Source: an uncultured bacterium
Lineage (GTDB): Bacteria > Planctomycetota > Phycisphaerae > Phycisphaerales > SM1A02
DNA: 10,929 bases
Assembly: GCA_903914045.1 (NCBI GenBank)
Contig: CAIWNO010000439.1
Span: forward strand, 1-10,929
Direction of reading: 5' to 3'
Made by a program: the position numbers and the translations under genes. The notes beneath the pieces are model-generated. The model did not search any database. It was given only the letters and a program-made list of their open reading frames with translations, and was not told the DNA's origin. Below are positions 1 to 8,800 of this stretch, one piece after another (the stretch's first letter is position 1; each line of letters begins with the position of its first letter).

Positions 1-34
1 CTATTTCCTTACACTCTCTGCGACTTCTGTAACT

Positions 35-229
35 ATGCGTCCTAACTCACTCTGTGCCATTACACGGCGCAATACAGGCTTTCATGCGTTTTTAAATTTT
101 GTAAATACTTGCAAAAATTTTGTCGCTTCGCGACGTGCAGTAAGTGAAGTTGGTTTGCGATTGCGCGCCATGCTTGCTCTTGCCGTTGTGTGCGCCGCTT
201 CTTTGTATTGTGCGTCTGGCGCGTCTGCG
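35..229 (+). other. Extended signal peptide of the RCC1-like protein
   Basis: Residues 1-65 hold basic residues at R33, R34, R42 and R44. A hydrophobic run (LALAVVCAASLYCA) and an ASA-Q signal-peptidase-like site follow. The n-region is about 45 residues, far longer than usual. Long n-regions of this kind are known in planctomycetes, but a start at M46 cannot be excluded from sequence alone. Confidence 0.7.
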
Positions 230-2701
230 CAAACAACTAATGGCGTTGTTACGGCTTGGGGTGTCAAAAGTGACGGTCAATGCACCATTCCTGCCTCTGC
301 CAATAGCGGGGTTTCTGCTATCGCGGGTGGTAACGGACACACCATCGCTCTTAAAGGTGGCGCGGTTCTGGCTTGGGGTAGCAACGGTCAAGGTCAATGC
401 AACATTCCTGCCTCTTCCAATAGCGGCGTTTCTGCTATCGCGGGGGGTATCTACCAGACCATCGCTCTGTACCCATTCAAAGACTGCAACAACAACGGCA
501 CTGATGACTTTATTGATATAGCTGACCATATTGCAGGCATGCCACCTAAAGACTCCAACAACAACGGCATTCTTGATACTTGTGACATTGCCTCTGATCC
601 CTCTCTCGATCATAATTTGAATAGTCTGCTTGATAGCTGGGACATCTTGCAAGACGCGTCCCTTGATCGCAACAACAACGGCGTGCTTGATAGCTGGGAC
701 ATCTCGCAAGACGCGTCCCTTGATCGCAACAACAACGGCGTGCTTGATAGTTGGGATGTAATTGCGGACCCGTCGCTTGATTGCAATGTTAACGGGCATA
801 TTGACCAATACGACATTGCTGACAACGCGTCATTGGATTGCAACACGAACAAAGTGATTGACAGTTGCGACATCGCTGTGCATAACGAAGAAGACTGCAA
901 CCTAAATGGAATTCCTGATAGTTGCGATCTATCGACCGGCGTACTTGTAGATGCCAACCGCAACGGCATTCCAGACAGTTGCGAACTTGCAGGGCCATTT
1001 GGTTTGGTTCGCGCTTGGGGTGATGCCCAGCCTAATCCAGACGCAAGCTTTCTTGCCTCACCACCAAGCAACCTTGGTTTATGTAGCCAAGTGGCCGCGG
1101 CCGGCTATGCCAATAATTCTTGGGATTCATTTCATTGCCTAGCTCTTCAAGCCAATGGAATTGTTGTTTCTTGGGGCAGTGTTGCCGTTGTTATTCCCCC
1201 TAACTTAGGCCAATGTAAAGCTGTTGCTGTAAGTGTCGGCTCTATGATTGCCCCCTCAGCCATGGCCATTCGCAAAGATGGCACTGTCTGGTCAACCAAC
1301 CCAGTGCCTGACGACCTTACAACCTGTACTAAAATTTCTATGTCGGTATCCCACTCCGTCGCTTTGCAAACTAATGGTCTGGTGCGGGCATGGGGTAGTA
1401 CCAATTCAAGCGGCGAATTAAATGTGCCTGCCAACTTAGGTAAGTGCATTGACATTGCGGCGGGTGGTGGTCAGTACGGGACGGGGCAATTTACCGTTGC
1501 CATTCAAGAAAATGGAACTTTTCAAGGCTGGGGTGACAACTCCAAAGGTCAATGCACTGCGCCTAGCAACTTGGGCCCCTGCATACAGATTGCTGCTAGC
1601 AAGTCATATTACGATCATTTCTGCGCTGCCATTCAATCGGCGGGAACCGTTGCTGTATGGGGTTACAGTGGTTCTGGTCAAACCACTATTCCATCGGACC
1701 TAGGCACATGCAGCAGTATTGTCATTTCTGAATACACCGTTTTGGCGCTTCAGACCAATGGCATGGTTCGAACCTGGGGTGGATTCAATGTTCCACACGA
1801 TCTTGGTGCCGCAACCGCAATAGCCCACGGTAGTAACTTTGCGTTGGCAATACAAATGGACTGCGATGCAAATGGCGCGCCAGACTCGGTTCAAACCGTA
1901 GCCAATCCTTTGATAGACCTGAACCATAATTACCAATTGGATAGTTGTGAAATTCAGCAGGGCTACGAAGAGGATTGCAATAAAAACCAAATGATTGATT
2001 CGGCTGAGCCAAATTATTACGCGCCAGTGACGTTGAACTCTGGTCATCTCTCGCCAATTGGCTACGGAAAGAATCAAACGTGGAACATACAAACACCGGC
2101 GCTTGCCATTAGTGATCCAGTGTTGCATCTTTCCATGAAGGGTGACCTTTCGCTGACTATGGAATATGTCACGGTGTATATGAATCAACGCTTCATGGGT
2201 GTGTACTTCAAATATCCATCCTCTGATTGTTTAGCAGTAAATCAAGAAATTTCAATTCCGCTGGAAATTTTCAACTCGCTTATTCAATCGGGTGCGGTTG
2301 GCACCAGTGATCTTGCGATTGAAATAATTCCTTCTGTAGCTGTGGACCCTAATTTATGTCCCAACGGAACATGGGTAGAAGCAACATTGTCTTATACCTC
2401 CGCGTTGACCAAGGACTGCAACGCCAACGGCTTGCTTGATTCCTGTGAAGTGGCGCTCATTCCAAGCCTTGACACTAATAACAACGGCACGTTGGATGAA
2501 TGTGACGGCCAGGGCTTTCAAGCGCCCTGTGTTGGGGACTTGGACCAAAATCGTTTTGTTGATACTTCCGATGTGAGCATTGTGCTGTTGAACATTGGGA
2601 ACTTGACTATGCCGGGCGACCCAATGGATTTTGATGCCAACGGAATGATTGACAATGGCGATATTGGCTTTGTTCTTCTGAACACTGGCGAGTGTCCGTG
2701 A
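35..2701 (+). CDS. Secreted RCC1-like propeller protein with calcium-binding repeats and C-terminal dockerin-like domain
   Basis: This is an 888-residue exported protein of unknown function. Residues 1-65 look like a signal peptide with a long basic n-region, a hydrophobic core at about 46-60 and an ASA-Q cleavage site. RCC1-like WG motifs follow at W75 and W114. Acidic repeats of the DxNxNGxxDSCD type span about 150-318. Seven more WG/WS motifs lie at W328, W380, W419, W453, W499, W542 and W581, enough for one seven-bladed propeller. Further acidic repeats (609-658) precede an unrecognised beta-rich domain (about 661-789), a last repeat pair (794-824) and two dockerin-like loops (834-886). 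The arrangement suggests a calcium-stabilised surface or extracellular binding protein; no catalytic motif is seen. The frame has no stop upstream to base 2, so the true start could lie outside the window; no clear ribosome binding site precedes the ATG at 35. M46 (base 170) is an alternative start, but it would leave no basic n-region. Confidence 0.93.
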   Translation: MRPNSLCAITRRNTGFHAFLNFVNTCKNFVASRRAVSEVGLRLRAMLALAVVCAASLYCASGASAQTTNGVVTAWGVKSDGQCTIPASANSGVSAIAGGNGHTIALKGGAVLAWGSNGQGQCNIPASSNSGVSAIAGGIYQTIALYPFKDCNNNGTDDFIDIADHIAGMPPKDSNNNGILDTCDIASDPSLDHNLNSLLDSWDILQDASLDRNNNGVLDSWDISQDASLDRNNNGVLDSWDVIADPSLDCNVNGHIDQYDIADNASLDCNTNKVIDSCDIAVHNEEDCNLNGIPDSCDLSTGVLVDANRNGIPDSCELAGPFGLVRAWGDAQPNPDASFLASPPSNLGLCSQVAAAGYANNSWDSFHCLALQANGIVVSWGSVAVVIPPNLGQCKAVAVSVGSMIAPSAMAIRKDGTVWSTNPVPDDLTTCTKISMSVSHSVALQTNGLVRAWGSTNSSGELNVPANLGKCIDIAAGGGQYGTGQFTVAIQENGTFQGWGDNSKGQCTAPSNLGPCIQIAASKSYYDHFCAAIQSAGTVAVWGYSGSGQTTIPSDLGTCSSIVISEYTVLALQTNGMVRTWGGFNVPHDLGAATAIAHGSNFALAIQMDCDANGAPDSVQTVANPLIDLNHNYQLDSCEIQQGYEEDCNKNQMIDSAEPNYYAPVTLNSGHLSPIGYGKNQTWNIQTPALAISDPVLHLSMKGDLSLTMEYVTVYMNQRFMGVYFKYPSSDCLAVNQEISIPLEIFNSLIQSGAVGTSDLAIEIIPSVAVDPNLCPNGTWVEATLSYTSALTKDCNANGLLDSCEVALIPSLDTNNNGTLDECDGQGFQAPCVGDLDQNRFVDTSDVSIVLLNIGNLTMPGDPMDFDANGMIDNGDIGFVLLNTGECP
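239..472 (+). other. RCC1-like repeats, N-terminal pair
   Basis: Residues 69-146 contain two copies of a unit reading AWG, about seven residues, GQC, IPAS, then SGVSAIAGG and TIAL. They resemble RCC1/ALST-type propeller blades (W75 and W114, GQC at 81-83 and 120-122). Two blades cannot close a propeller, so they may join the later block or form a separate fold. The two units are also similar at DNA level, pointing to a fairly recent duplication. Confidence 0.75.
482..988 (+). repeat. Block of about nine calcium-binding DxNxNGxxD repeats
   Basis: Residues 150-318 carry repeats of about 17-20 residues built on DxNxNGxxDSCDI. They resemble thrombospondin type 3 and dockerin calcium loops. The Asp/Asn at alternate positions are the expected calcium ligands. 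The earliest and latest copies keep the two cysteines (for example DCNLNGIPDSCD), while three central copies at about 192-240 have H or R and W in those places. The block sits between the two RCC1-like segments. Confidence 0.88.
632..745 (+). repeat. 57-bp tandem duplication inside the calcium-binding block
   Basis: Two adjacent 57-bp units (632-688 and 689-745) encode the same 19-residue repeat starting DSWDI and ending NNNGVL. By eye they differ at one base, a Leu-to-Ser change (ILQ versus ISQ). A diverged third copy begins at 746. The near identity suggests recent slippage or unequal exchange. Confidence 0.9.
1001..1855 (+). other. RCC1-like seven-blade propeller candidate
   Basis: Residues 323-607 contain seven WG or WS motifs spaced 34 to 52 residues apart, each preceded by an AxxxxG stretch as in RCC1 blades. 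A second motif, (S/A/P)NLGxC or a close variant, recurs once per blade, with cysteines at 350, 394, 431, 471, 516 and 559. The seventh blade has DLGAA instead. Seven units match the usual blade number of RCC1 propellers. The binding partner is unknown. Confidence 0.78.
1859..2008 (+). repeat. Second calcium-binding repeat group, degenerate
   Basis: Residues 609-658 include DCDANGAPDS, DLNHNYQLDSCEI and DCNKNQMIDSAE. These follow the same acidic loop pattern as the first block, but some positions are replaced. They link the propeller to the following beta-rich domain. Confidence 0.8.
2015..2401 (+). other. Unrecognised beta-rich domain
   Basis: Residues 661-789 form a domain of about 130 residues with alternating hydrophobic strands (for example PVLHLSMKGDLSLTMEYV and VYMNQRFMGVYF). 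The pattern resembles a jelly-roll or carbohydrate-binding sandwich. I do not recognise the family, and no catalytic motif is apparent. It is flanked on both sides by calcium-binding repeats, which suggests a discrete cassette. Confidence 0.5.
2414..2506 (+). repeat. Third calcium-binding repeat pair
   Basis: Residues 794-824 contain DCNANGLLDSCEV and DTNNNGTLDECD. This is one full cysteine-bearing unit and one with only the second cysteine. They directly precede the C-terminal dockerin-like domain. Confidence 0.85.
2534..2692 (+). other. C-terminal dockerin-like domain (two calcium loops)
   Basis: Residues 834-886 hold two EF-hand-like half-repeats, GDLDQNRFVDTSDVSIVLLN and DFDANGMIDNGDIGFVLLN, each with Asp/Asn at the calcium-ligand positions followed by an amphipathic helix. 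The protein ends ECP straight after. This is the common planctomycete C-terminal layout. Pairing with a cohesin is not implied; no cohesin is seen in the window. Confidence 0.88.
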
Positions 2702-2704
2702 TTC

Positions 2705-2872
2705 ATGCAGCGGTTCAAAACAGCTGCGTCATGGTGTGTGGCATTCATGCCATTGGCGGCAATTCCTTTTAGGAGACGACATATTTCTTTCACAGCACTT
2801 ATCCAAAAAACCGTTGGCCTTGCCATGGCGTTTGGATTGCTTGTGGCAAGTTCCCTAGTGACGAACGCTGCG
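2705..2872 (+). other. Extended signal peptide of the giant protein
   Basis: Residues 1-56 contain R23, R24, R25 and K35, then a hydrophobic core (AMAFGLLVASSLV) and a probable NAA-Q cleavage site. As in the upstream protein, the n-region is unusually long and the predicted mature protein begins with Gln. An in-frame ATG at 2825 would give a core with no basic residues, so the longer form is preferred. Confidence 0.7.
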
Positions 2873-5800
2873 CAACCTGTTGAACAAGTGGATTCCACTT
2901 GGATACAGCGGATCGGCGATGTGGACCAGAATGGCTTTACTGATAGCGCCGACCTTGGCGTGATGCTGCTGCGTAAACATGAAGGCGTTACGGATGCAGA
3001 TGTGGCGAGCACTCCACAAAGTAGTTGGACTTCTGTAACTGGTGGGGGAGTTAAAGGGTTGCACGCCAAAAATTACATTGTCACCGATCAAGGAATTGCA
3101 TTTTCGGTGATTGATGTTTACATCAAGTTTGGTTCAGCGGTTGGAAGTGGAACCAACGGAGAACGCGTAGTGAATTTTTTCGGGCAATCAAGCATTGATG
3201 ACGCAACATACCGGGTGAATAAAACGGCGAAGTATGTCAACAACTTAGGGTTGGACTTTCAACATAATAATTTAAGTTGGCTGCCTGGCGGATCTACAGG
3301 CAACAATACATGGGATTCTTTTTTGACAGTTGGTGCGCGCACTCAAGGCGCCGGCAATAGCGCTAATGTGACTGCGGATTCATATTTTATAAATCCAAAT
3401 TTCAATGTTGGAAGCATTGTTGGCGGCAGCGGTATGAATGGATTTGTTGGTGCTGGCGTGTATCAAGCTGCGCCAACGGATGCAGGCTTTGAGACCAACG
3501 CCAATGCCAACCCAGATCACATGGTGATGATTGGTCGATTTTCGCTCAAGGTCAATGACATTCCAGCATTGGGTGACGCGGCTAAATTAACGGTGTGGTG
3601 TGACTTTGTGGGAAAATCTAGCGCGCAAAATGGTGGGACTACTTTATATAGTTTCATTACAGCAGCCAATCTTAAAAGCGACACACAAACGTTGTATGCC
3701 ACAAGCGGACAAGTTTGGACTTTCAAACCAACGTTTGAAGGGCCGAGCGTGGGGCAAGCGGCTTGGACATTTTCTACTTCCGTAGAGAGCGCGGCCAGTA
3801 TTGCATCAGTGAGCCCGAGTATGGGATCAACATTGGGCGCAACGGACATCCTGATTTTGGGGACCAACTTCACTGGAGCAACGGGCGTAACGGTGGGCGG
3901 TGTTGCGGCAACAAATATGATTGTTGTTTCGCCAACAAAAATTACCGCGACTACATCTGCTGGAATGGCCGGCGCACATGATGTTGTGGTGACTATGCCA
4001 AGCGGGCTGGCTGCGGCGACAGACGGGTTTACCCATGTTGTACCGGTAGCCACAAATTTGGCAGCCAGTGACGGTGATCACACGGACAAGATTGCTCTGA
4101 CTTGGGATCCGTCCAATGGTGCCGAAAGTTACGAAGTATTTCGCGCTATTCAAGGCGAGCCTTTCATCAAAATTGGCGAAACGAATAAATCAACATTCAC
4201 TTTTGCCGACACCAGTGCGCTCATAGGCGTTCTGTACACCTATAGTGTTTCGACTGTCACCCCCGCGGGTAATAGTGATAAATCTCAAAGCGACACTGGT
4301 TGGCGCAATGTCAGCGCGCCGCTAAGTGTTGCGGCAACGGATGGAACTTCTACAAGCGTGGTGCAGGTTTCTTGGAGCGCTGTCACTGGCGCAACGGGCT
4401 ACGACATTTTCCGCGATGGCGGCGCGACTAAAATTGGTTCTTCAGTTGGCGCCGCCACAACGTATGAAGACGCCACTGCCGTACCTGGGACCAGATACAT
4501 GTACACAGTCAAATCGGGATTAGTGACAGGCACAAGCGTGGCAAGTTCTGGTGACACTGGCTTCCGCAATGTCAGCGCGCCTCAAAGTGTTGCGGCAACC
4601 GACGGAACTTCCACAAGCGTGGTGACAATTTCTTGGAATGCCGTCACAGGCGCGACGAGCTACGACATTTTCCGCGATGGGGGCGCGACTAAAATTGGTT
4701 CTTCAGTTGGCGTAGCCACAACCTATGACGACGCCACTGCGGTGCCTGGCACCAGTTATACATACACGGTAAGGGCCCATGGAGCTTTTGGCACAAGCGT
4801 GGCAAGTTCTGGCGACACGGGCTTCCGCAATCTCAGCGCGCCACAAAATGTTGTGGCAACGGATGGTGCTTCTACTAGTGAGGTCACCATTTCTTGGAGC
4901 GCTGTCCCGGGCGCGGAAAGTTACGGTGTCTACCGCGATGGCGCATGGGTGGCTTGGGTTGGAAATCTCTACTACGTAGACGCCACCGCAGTGCCTGGTA
5001 CCAGTTACACCTACACGGTCCAAGCTATTACATCTGCCTTCATGATCTTTAGCGCCTTCAGTGCAGGGGACACAGGCTTCACAAATGTCAGTGCACCGCA
5101 AAGTTGTGCGGCAACGGACGGAACTTCCACAAGCGTGGTGACAATTTCTTGGAATGCCGTCACAGGCGCGACGAGCTACGACATTTTCCGCGATGGGGGC
5201 GCGACTAAAATTGGTTCTTCAGTTGGCGTAGCCACAACCTACGACGACGCCACTGCCGTGCCTGGCACTAGGCACACCTACACGGTGAAGTCCAATGGCG
5301 CAGTTGGCACAAGCATGATCAGCGCAAGCATCACTGGCTGGCGAAATCTTTCCGCGCCAACTGCCGTGTTGGGAATTCAGGATCTCACGGATAGAGTCCA
5401 ACTTTCTTGGAGCGCCGTCACAGGTGCGACTAGCTACGACATTTTTCGCGATGGTGGCGCGACCAAGATTGGCTCATCAGTTGGCGCTGCGACAACCTAT
5501 GACGACATGACTGCGTCGATCGGTATTTACTACAGATACACCGTGAAGGCTGTTTGCATTTTAGGTAGTAGCGATCTCAGCTCAGAGGTTGTTGCCTGGC
5601 GCATTCCTGGTGTGCCACAAAATGTTGTAGCTACAAATGGAACTTCAACCAATAATGTGACAATTTCTTGGAGTGCTGTGCAGGGCGCGGAAAATTACGC
5701 GGTCTACCGTGATGGCGAAATAATAGATTTGAATGTATTTGCAACCTTTTACATCGACACCACGGCTGTACCCGGAACTATTTACACATACACGGTCAAA

Positions 5801-8800
5801 GCTCTTGCCAATGCGTTAACGATCTCTGGCGCAATCAGTGCAGGGGACACGGGCTTTGTTGGTTACTTGATTGATGTTCCAACTGGCGTTGCGGCCACAG
5901 ATGGAACTTCGACATCGCAGATCATTGTGACTTGGACCGCCACGGCGAATGCGATTGGTTATGAAGTATTGCGCGACGGTGTAAAGATCGCCGACATTGA
6001 AAATGGCACATTAACCTCTTATATCGACGCATCGGAAGCCCTTATCCCAGGCGTTTCTTACACATACACCGTGAAAGGTAAGTTCACGGCAGGTACAAGC
6101 GTGGCAAGTGCAAGCAACACCGGCTTCCGCAATGTCAGCGTGCCTTTAAGTGTTGCTGCAACGGATGGAACTTCCACAAACGTAGTTACGGTTTCGTGGA
6201 GCGCTGTCGCTGGCGCAACTGGCTACGACATTTTCCGCGATGGTAGTGCGACCAAGATTGGTTCTTCAGTTGGTGCAGCGACAACCTATGACGACGTCAC
6301 CGCAGTGCCTGGCACCAGTTACACGTACACGGTAAAGGCGAATGGTGCCTTTGGTACAAGCGTGGCAAGTGCAAGCAACACTGGCTTCCGCAATGTCAGC
6401 GTGCCTTTAAGTGTTGCTGCAACGGATGGAACTTCCACAAGCGTAGTTACGGTTTCGTGGAGCACTGTCGCTGGCGCAACTGGCTACGATATTTTCCGCG
6501 ATGGTGGTGCGACCAAAATTGGTTCTTCAGTTGGTGCAGCCACAACCTATGACGATATGACTGCGTTGATCGGTGTGAACTACACCTACACAGTAAGAGC
6601 CGTTTGCACTTTGGGTAGTAGCGATCTCAGCACAGGCGCTGTTGGCTGGCGTGCTCCGGTTGCGCCGCAAAGTGTTGCGGCAACCGATGGAACTTCCACA
6701 AGCGTGGTAACTATTTCTTGGAGCGCCGTCACTGGTGCGACTGGCTATGACATTTTCCGCGATGGCGGCGCAACCAAAATTGGTTCATCTGTTGGCGCAG
6801 CCACAACCTATGACGACGCCACCGCGGTGCCTGGCACCAGTTACACGTACACGGTCAAAGCTTTCACCGCAGCAGGGCTTGGGGCAATTAGTTCTAGCAA
6901 CACTGGCTTCCGCAACGTCAGCGCCCCGCAAAGCGTTGCGGCAACCGACGGAATTTCCATTAGCGTCGTGACAATTTCTTGGAGCGCTGTCACTGGTGCG
7001 ACTGGTTACGACATTTTCCGCGATGGGGGCGCAACCAAGATTGGTTCTTCGGTTGGCGCAGCCACAACCTATGACGATGCCACCGCAGTGCCTGGCACCA
7101 GTTACACGTACACGGTAAAAGCAAATGGTGCCTTTGGTACAAGCGTGGCAAGTGCAAGCGACACTGGCTTCCGCAATGTCAGCGCGCCGCAAAGTGTTGC
7201 GGCAACACTGGGGACTTCCACAAGTGTGGTGACAATTTCTTGGAGCGCCGTCACTGGCGCGACTGGCTATGACATTTTCCGCGATGGCGGGGGAACCAAG
7301 ATTGGTTCTTCGGTTGGCGCAGCCACAACCTATGACGACGCCACCGCAGTGCCTGGAACTAGTTACACGTACACGGTAAGGGCCAATGGCGCCTTTGGTA
7401 CAAGCGTGGTCAGTGCAAGCAACACAGGCTTCCGCAATGTCAGCGCGCCGCAAAGTATTACGGCAACCGATGGAACTTCTACCAGCGTGGCAACAATTTC
7501 TTGGAGCGCTGTCACTGGTGCGACTGGTTACGACATTTTCCGCGATGGGGGCGCAACCAAGATTGGTTCTTCGGTTGGCGCAGCCACAACCTATGACGAC
7601 GTCACCGCAGTGCCTGGTACCAGTTACACGTACACGGTAAAGGCGAATGGTGCCTTTGGAACAAGCGTGGTTAGTGCAGGCGACACAGGCTGGCGCAAAC
7701 TTTCTGCGCCAACTGCAGCGACATGCGCTGGGGGTCTCACTGATCGCGTACAACTTTCTTGGATCGCCGTCACAAGCGCGGTTGGATACGACATTTTCCG
7801 CGATGGTGGTGCGACCAAAATTGGTTCTTCAGTTGGTGCAGCCACAACCTATGACGATATGACTGCGTTGATCGGTGTGAATTACACCTACACGGTAAGA
7901 GCCGTTTGCACTTTGGGTAGTAGCGATCTCAGTACAGGCGCTGTTGGCTGGCGTGCTCCGGTTGCGCCGCAAAGTGTTGCGGCAACCGATGGAACTTCCA
8001 CAAGCGTGGTAACTATTTCTTGGAGCGCCGTCACTGGCGCGACTGGCTATGACATTTTCCGCGATGGCGGCGCAACCAAAATTGGTTCATCTGTTGGCGC
8101 AGCCACAACCTATGACGACGCCACCGCAGTGCCTGGAACCAGTTACACGTACACGGTCAAAGCTCTCACAGTAGCTGGTCTTGGAGCAATCAGTTCTGGC
8201 GACAATGGCTGGCGCAAACTTTCCGCACCAACTGCAGTGACATGCGCTCATGGTCTTACTGATCGCGTTCAACTTTCTTGGAGTGCTATCACTGGCGCGA
8301 CTGGCTATGACATTTTCCGCGATGGCGGGGTGACCAAGATTGGTTCTTCGGTTGGCGCAGCCACAACCTATGACGACATGGCCGCTTTGATCGGTGTGAA
8401 TTACAACTATACCGTGAGGGCTGTTTGCACTTTAGGTAGTAGCGATCTCAGCGCGGGCGCTGTTGGTTGGCGTGCTCCTATTGCGCCACAAAGTGTTGCG
8501 GCCAGCGCTGGAACATCCACAAATAATATTCTTGTGACATGGTCTCCTGTCAGCGGGGCATTAAGTTATAAAATCTTCCGATTCACAGGTACTGAAACCC
8601 CAGCGCAAATTGGTTCCATATTTGGCAATGCCTTTGTCAGTTTTGCAGACACGACGGCGAACCCTGGAATGTTCTATTCATATTTCTTAAAGGCTGTCAC
8701 AAACGCGGGCGAAAGCGTTGCGAGTTCCAATAGCGTTGGGTGGAGAAATATTCCGGCCCCGATGAATGTTGTGGTCTCGCACGGACTTTATACTGATCAA

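Noticed and set aside
92..808. Minus-strand open frame of 238 codons opposite the start of the first gene
   Set aside because: Its repeated motifs mirror the calcium-binding repeats on the + strand, and it has no independent support.
2702..2730. Possible terminator hairpin between the two genes
   Set aside because: Only a five-base inverted repeat (GCAGC/GCTGC) with an 11-base loop and no T-run is present, and it lies inside the second gene. It is too weak to call.
2771..2785. AGGAG motif that could be a ribosome binding site inside the giant gene
   Set aside because: The only in-frame codon at suitable spacing is ATT at 2783, a very rare start. No ATG, GTG or TTG follows at the right distance, so it does not decide the start.
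2534..2974. One gene split by a frameshift at the junction
   Set aside because: The first frame ends ECP after a complete dockerin-like domain, as expected for a true C-terminus, and the second begins with its own signal peptide. They are two genes.
6785..7753. Minus-strand open frame of 322 codons rich in Cys and Arg opposite the Fn3 array
   Set aside because: The cysteine-rich repeats look like a zinc-binding protein at first sight, but they are the reverse complement of the Fn3 modules with the same 87-codon period. The + strand frame has clear domain conservation.
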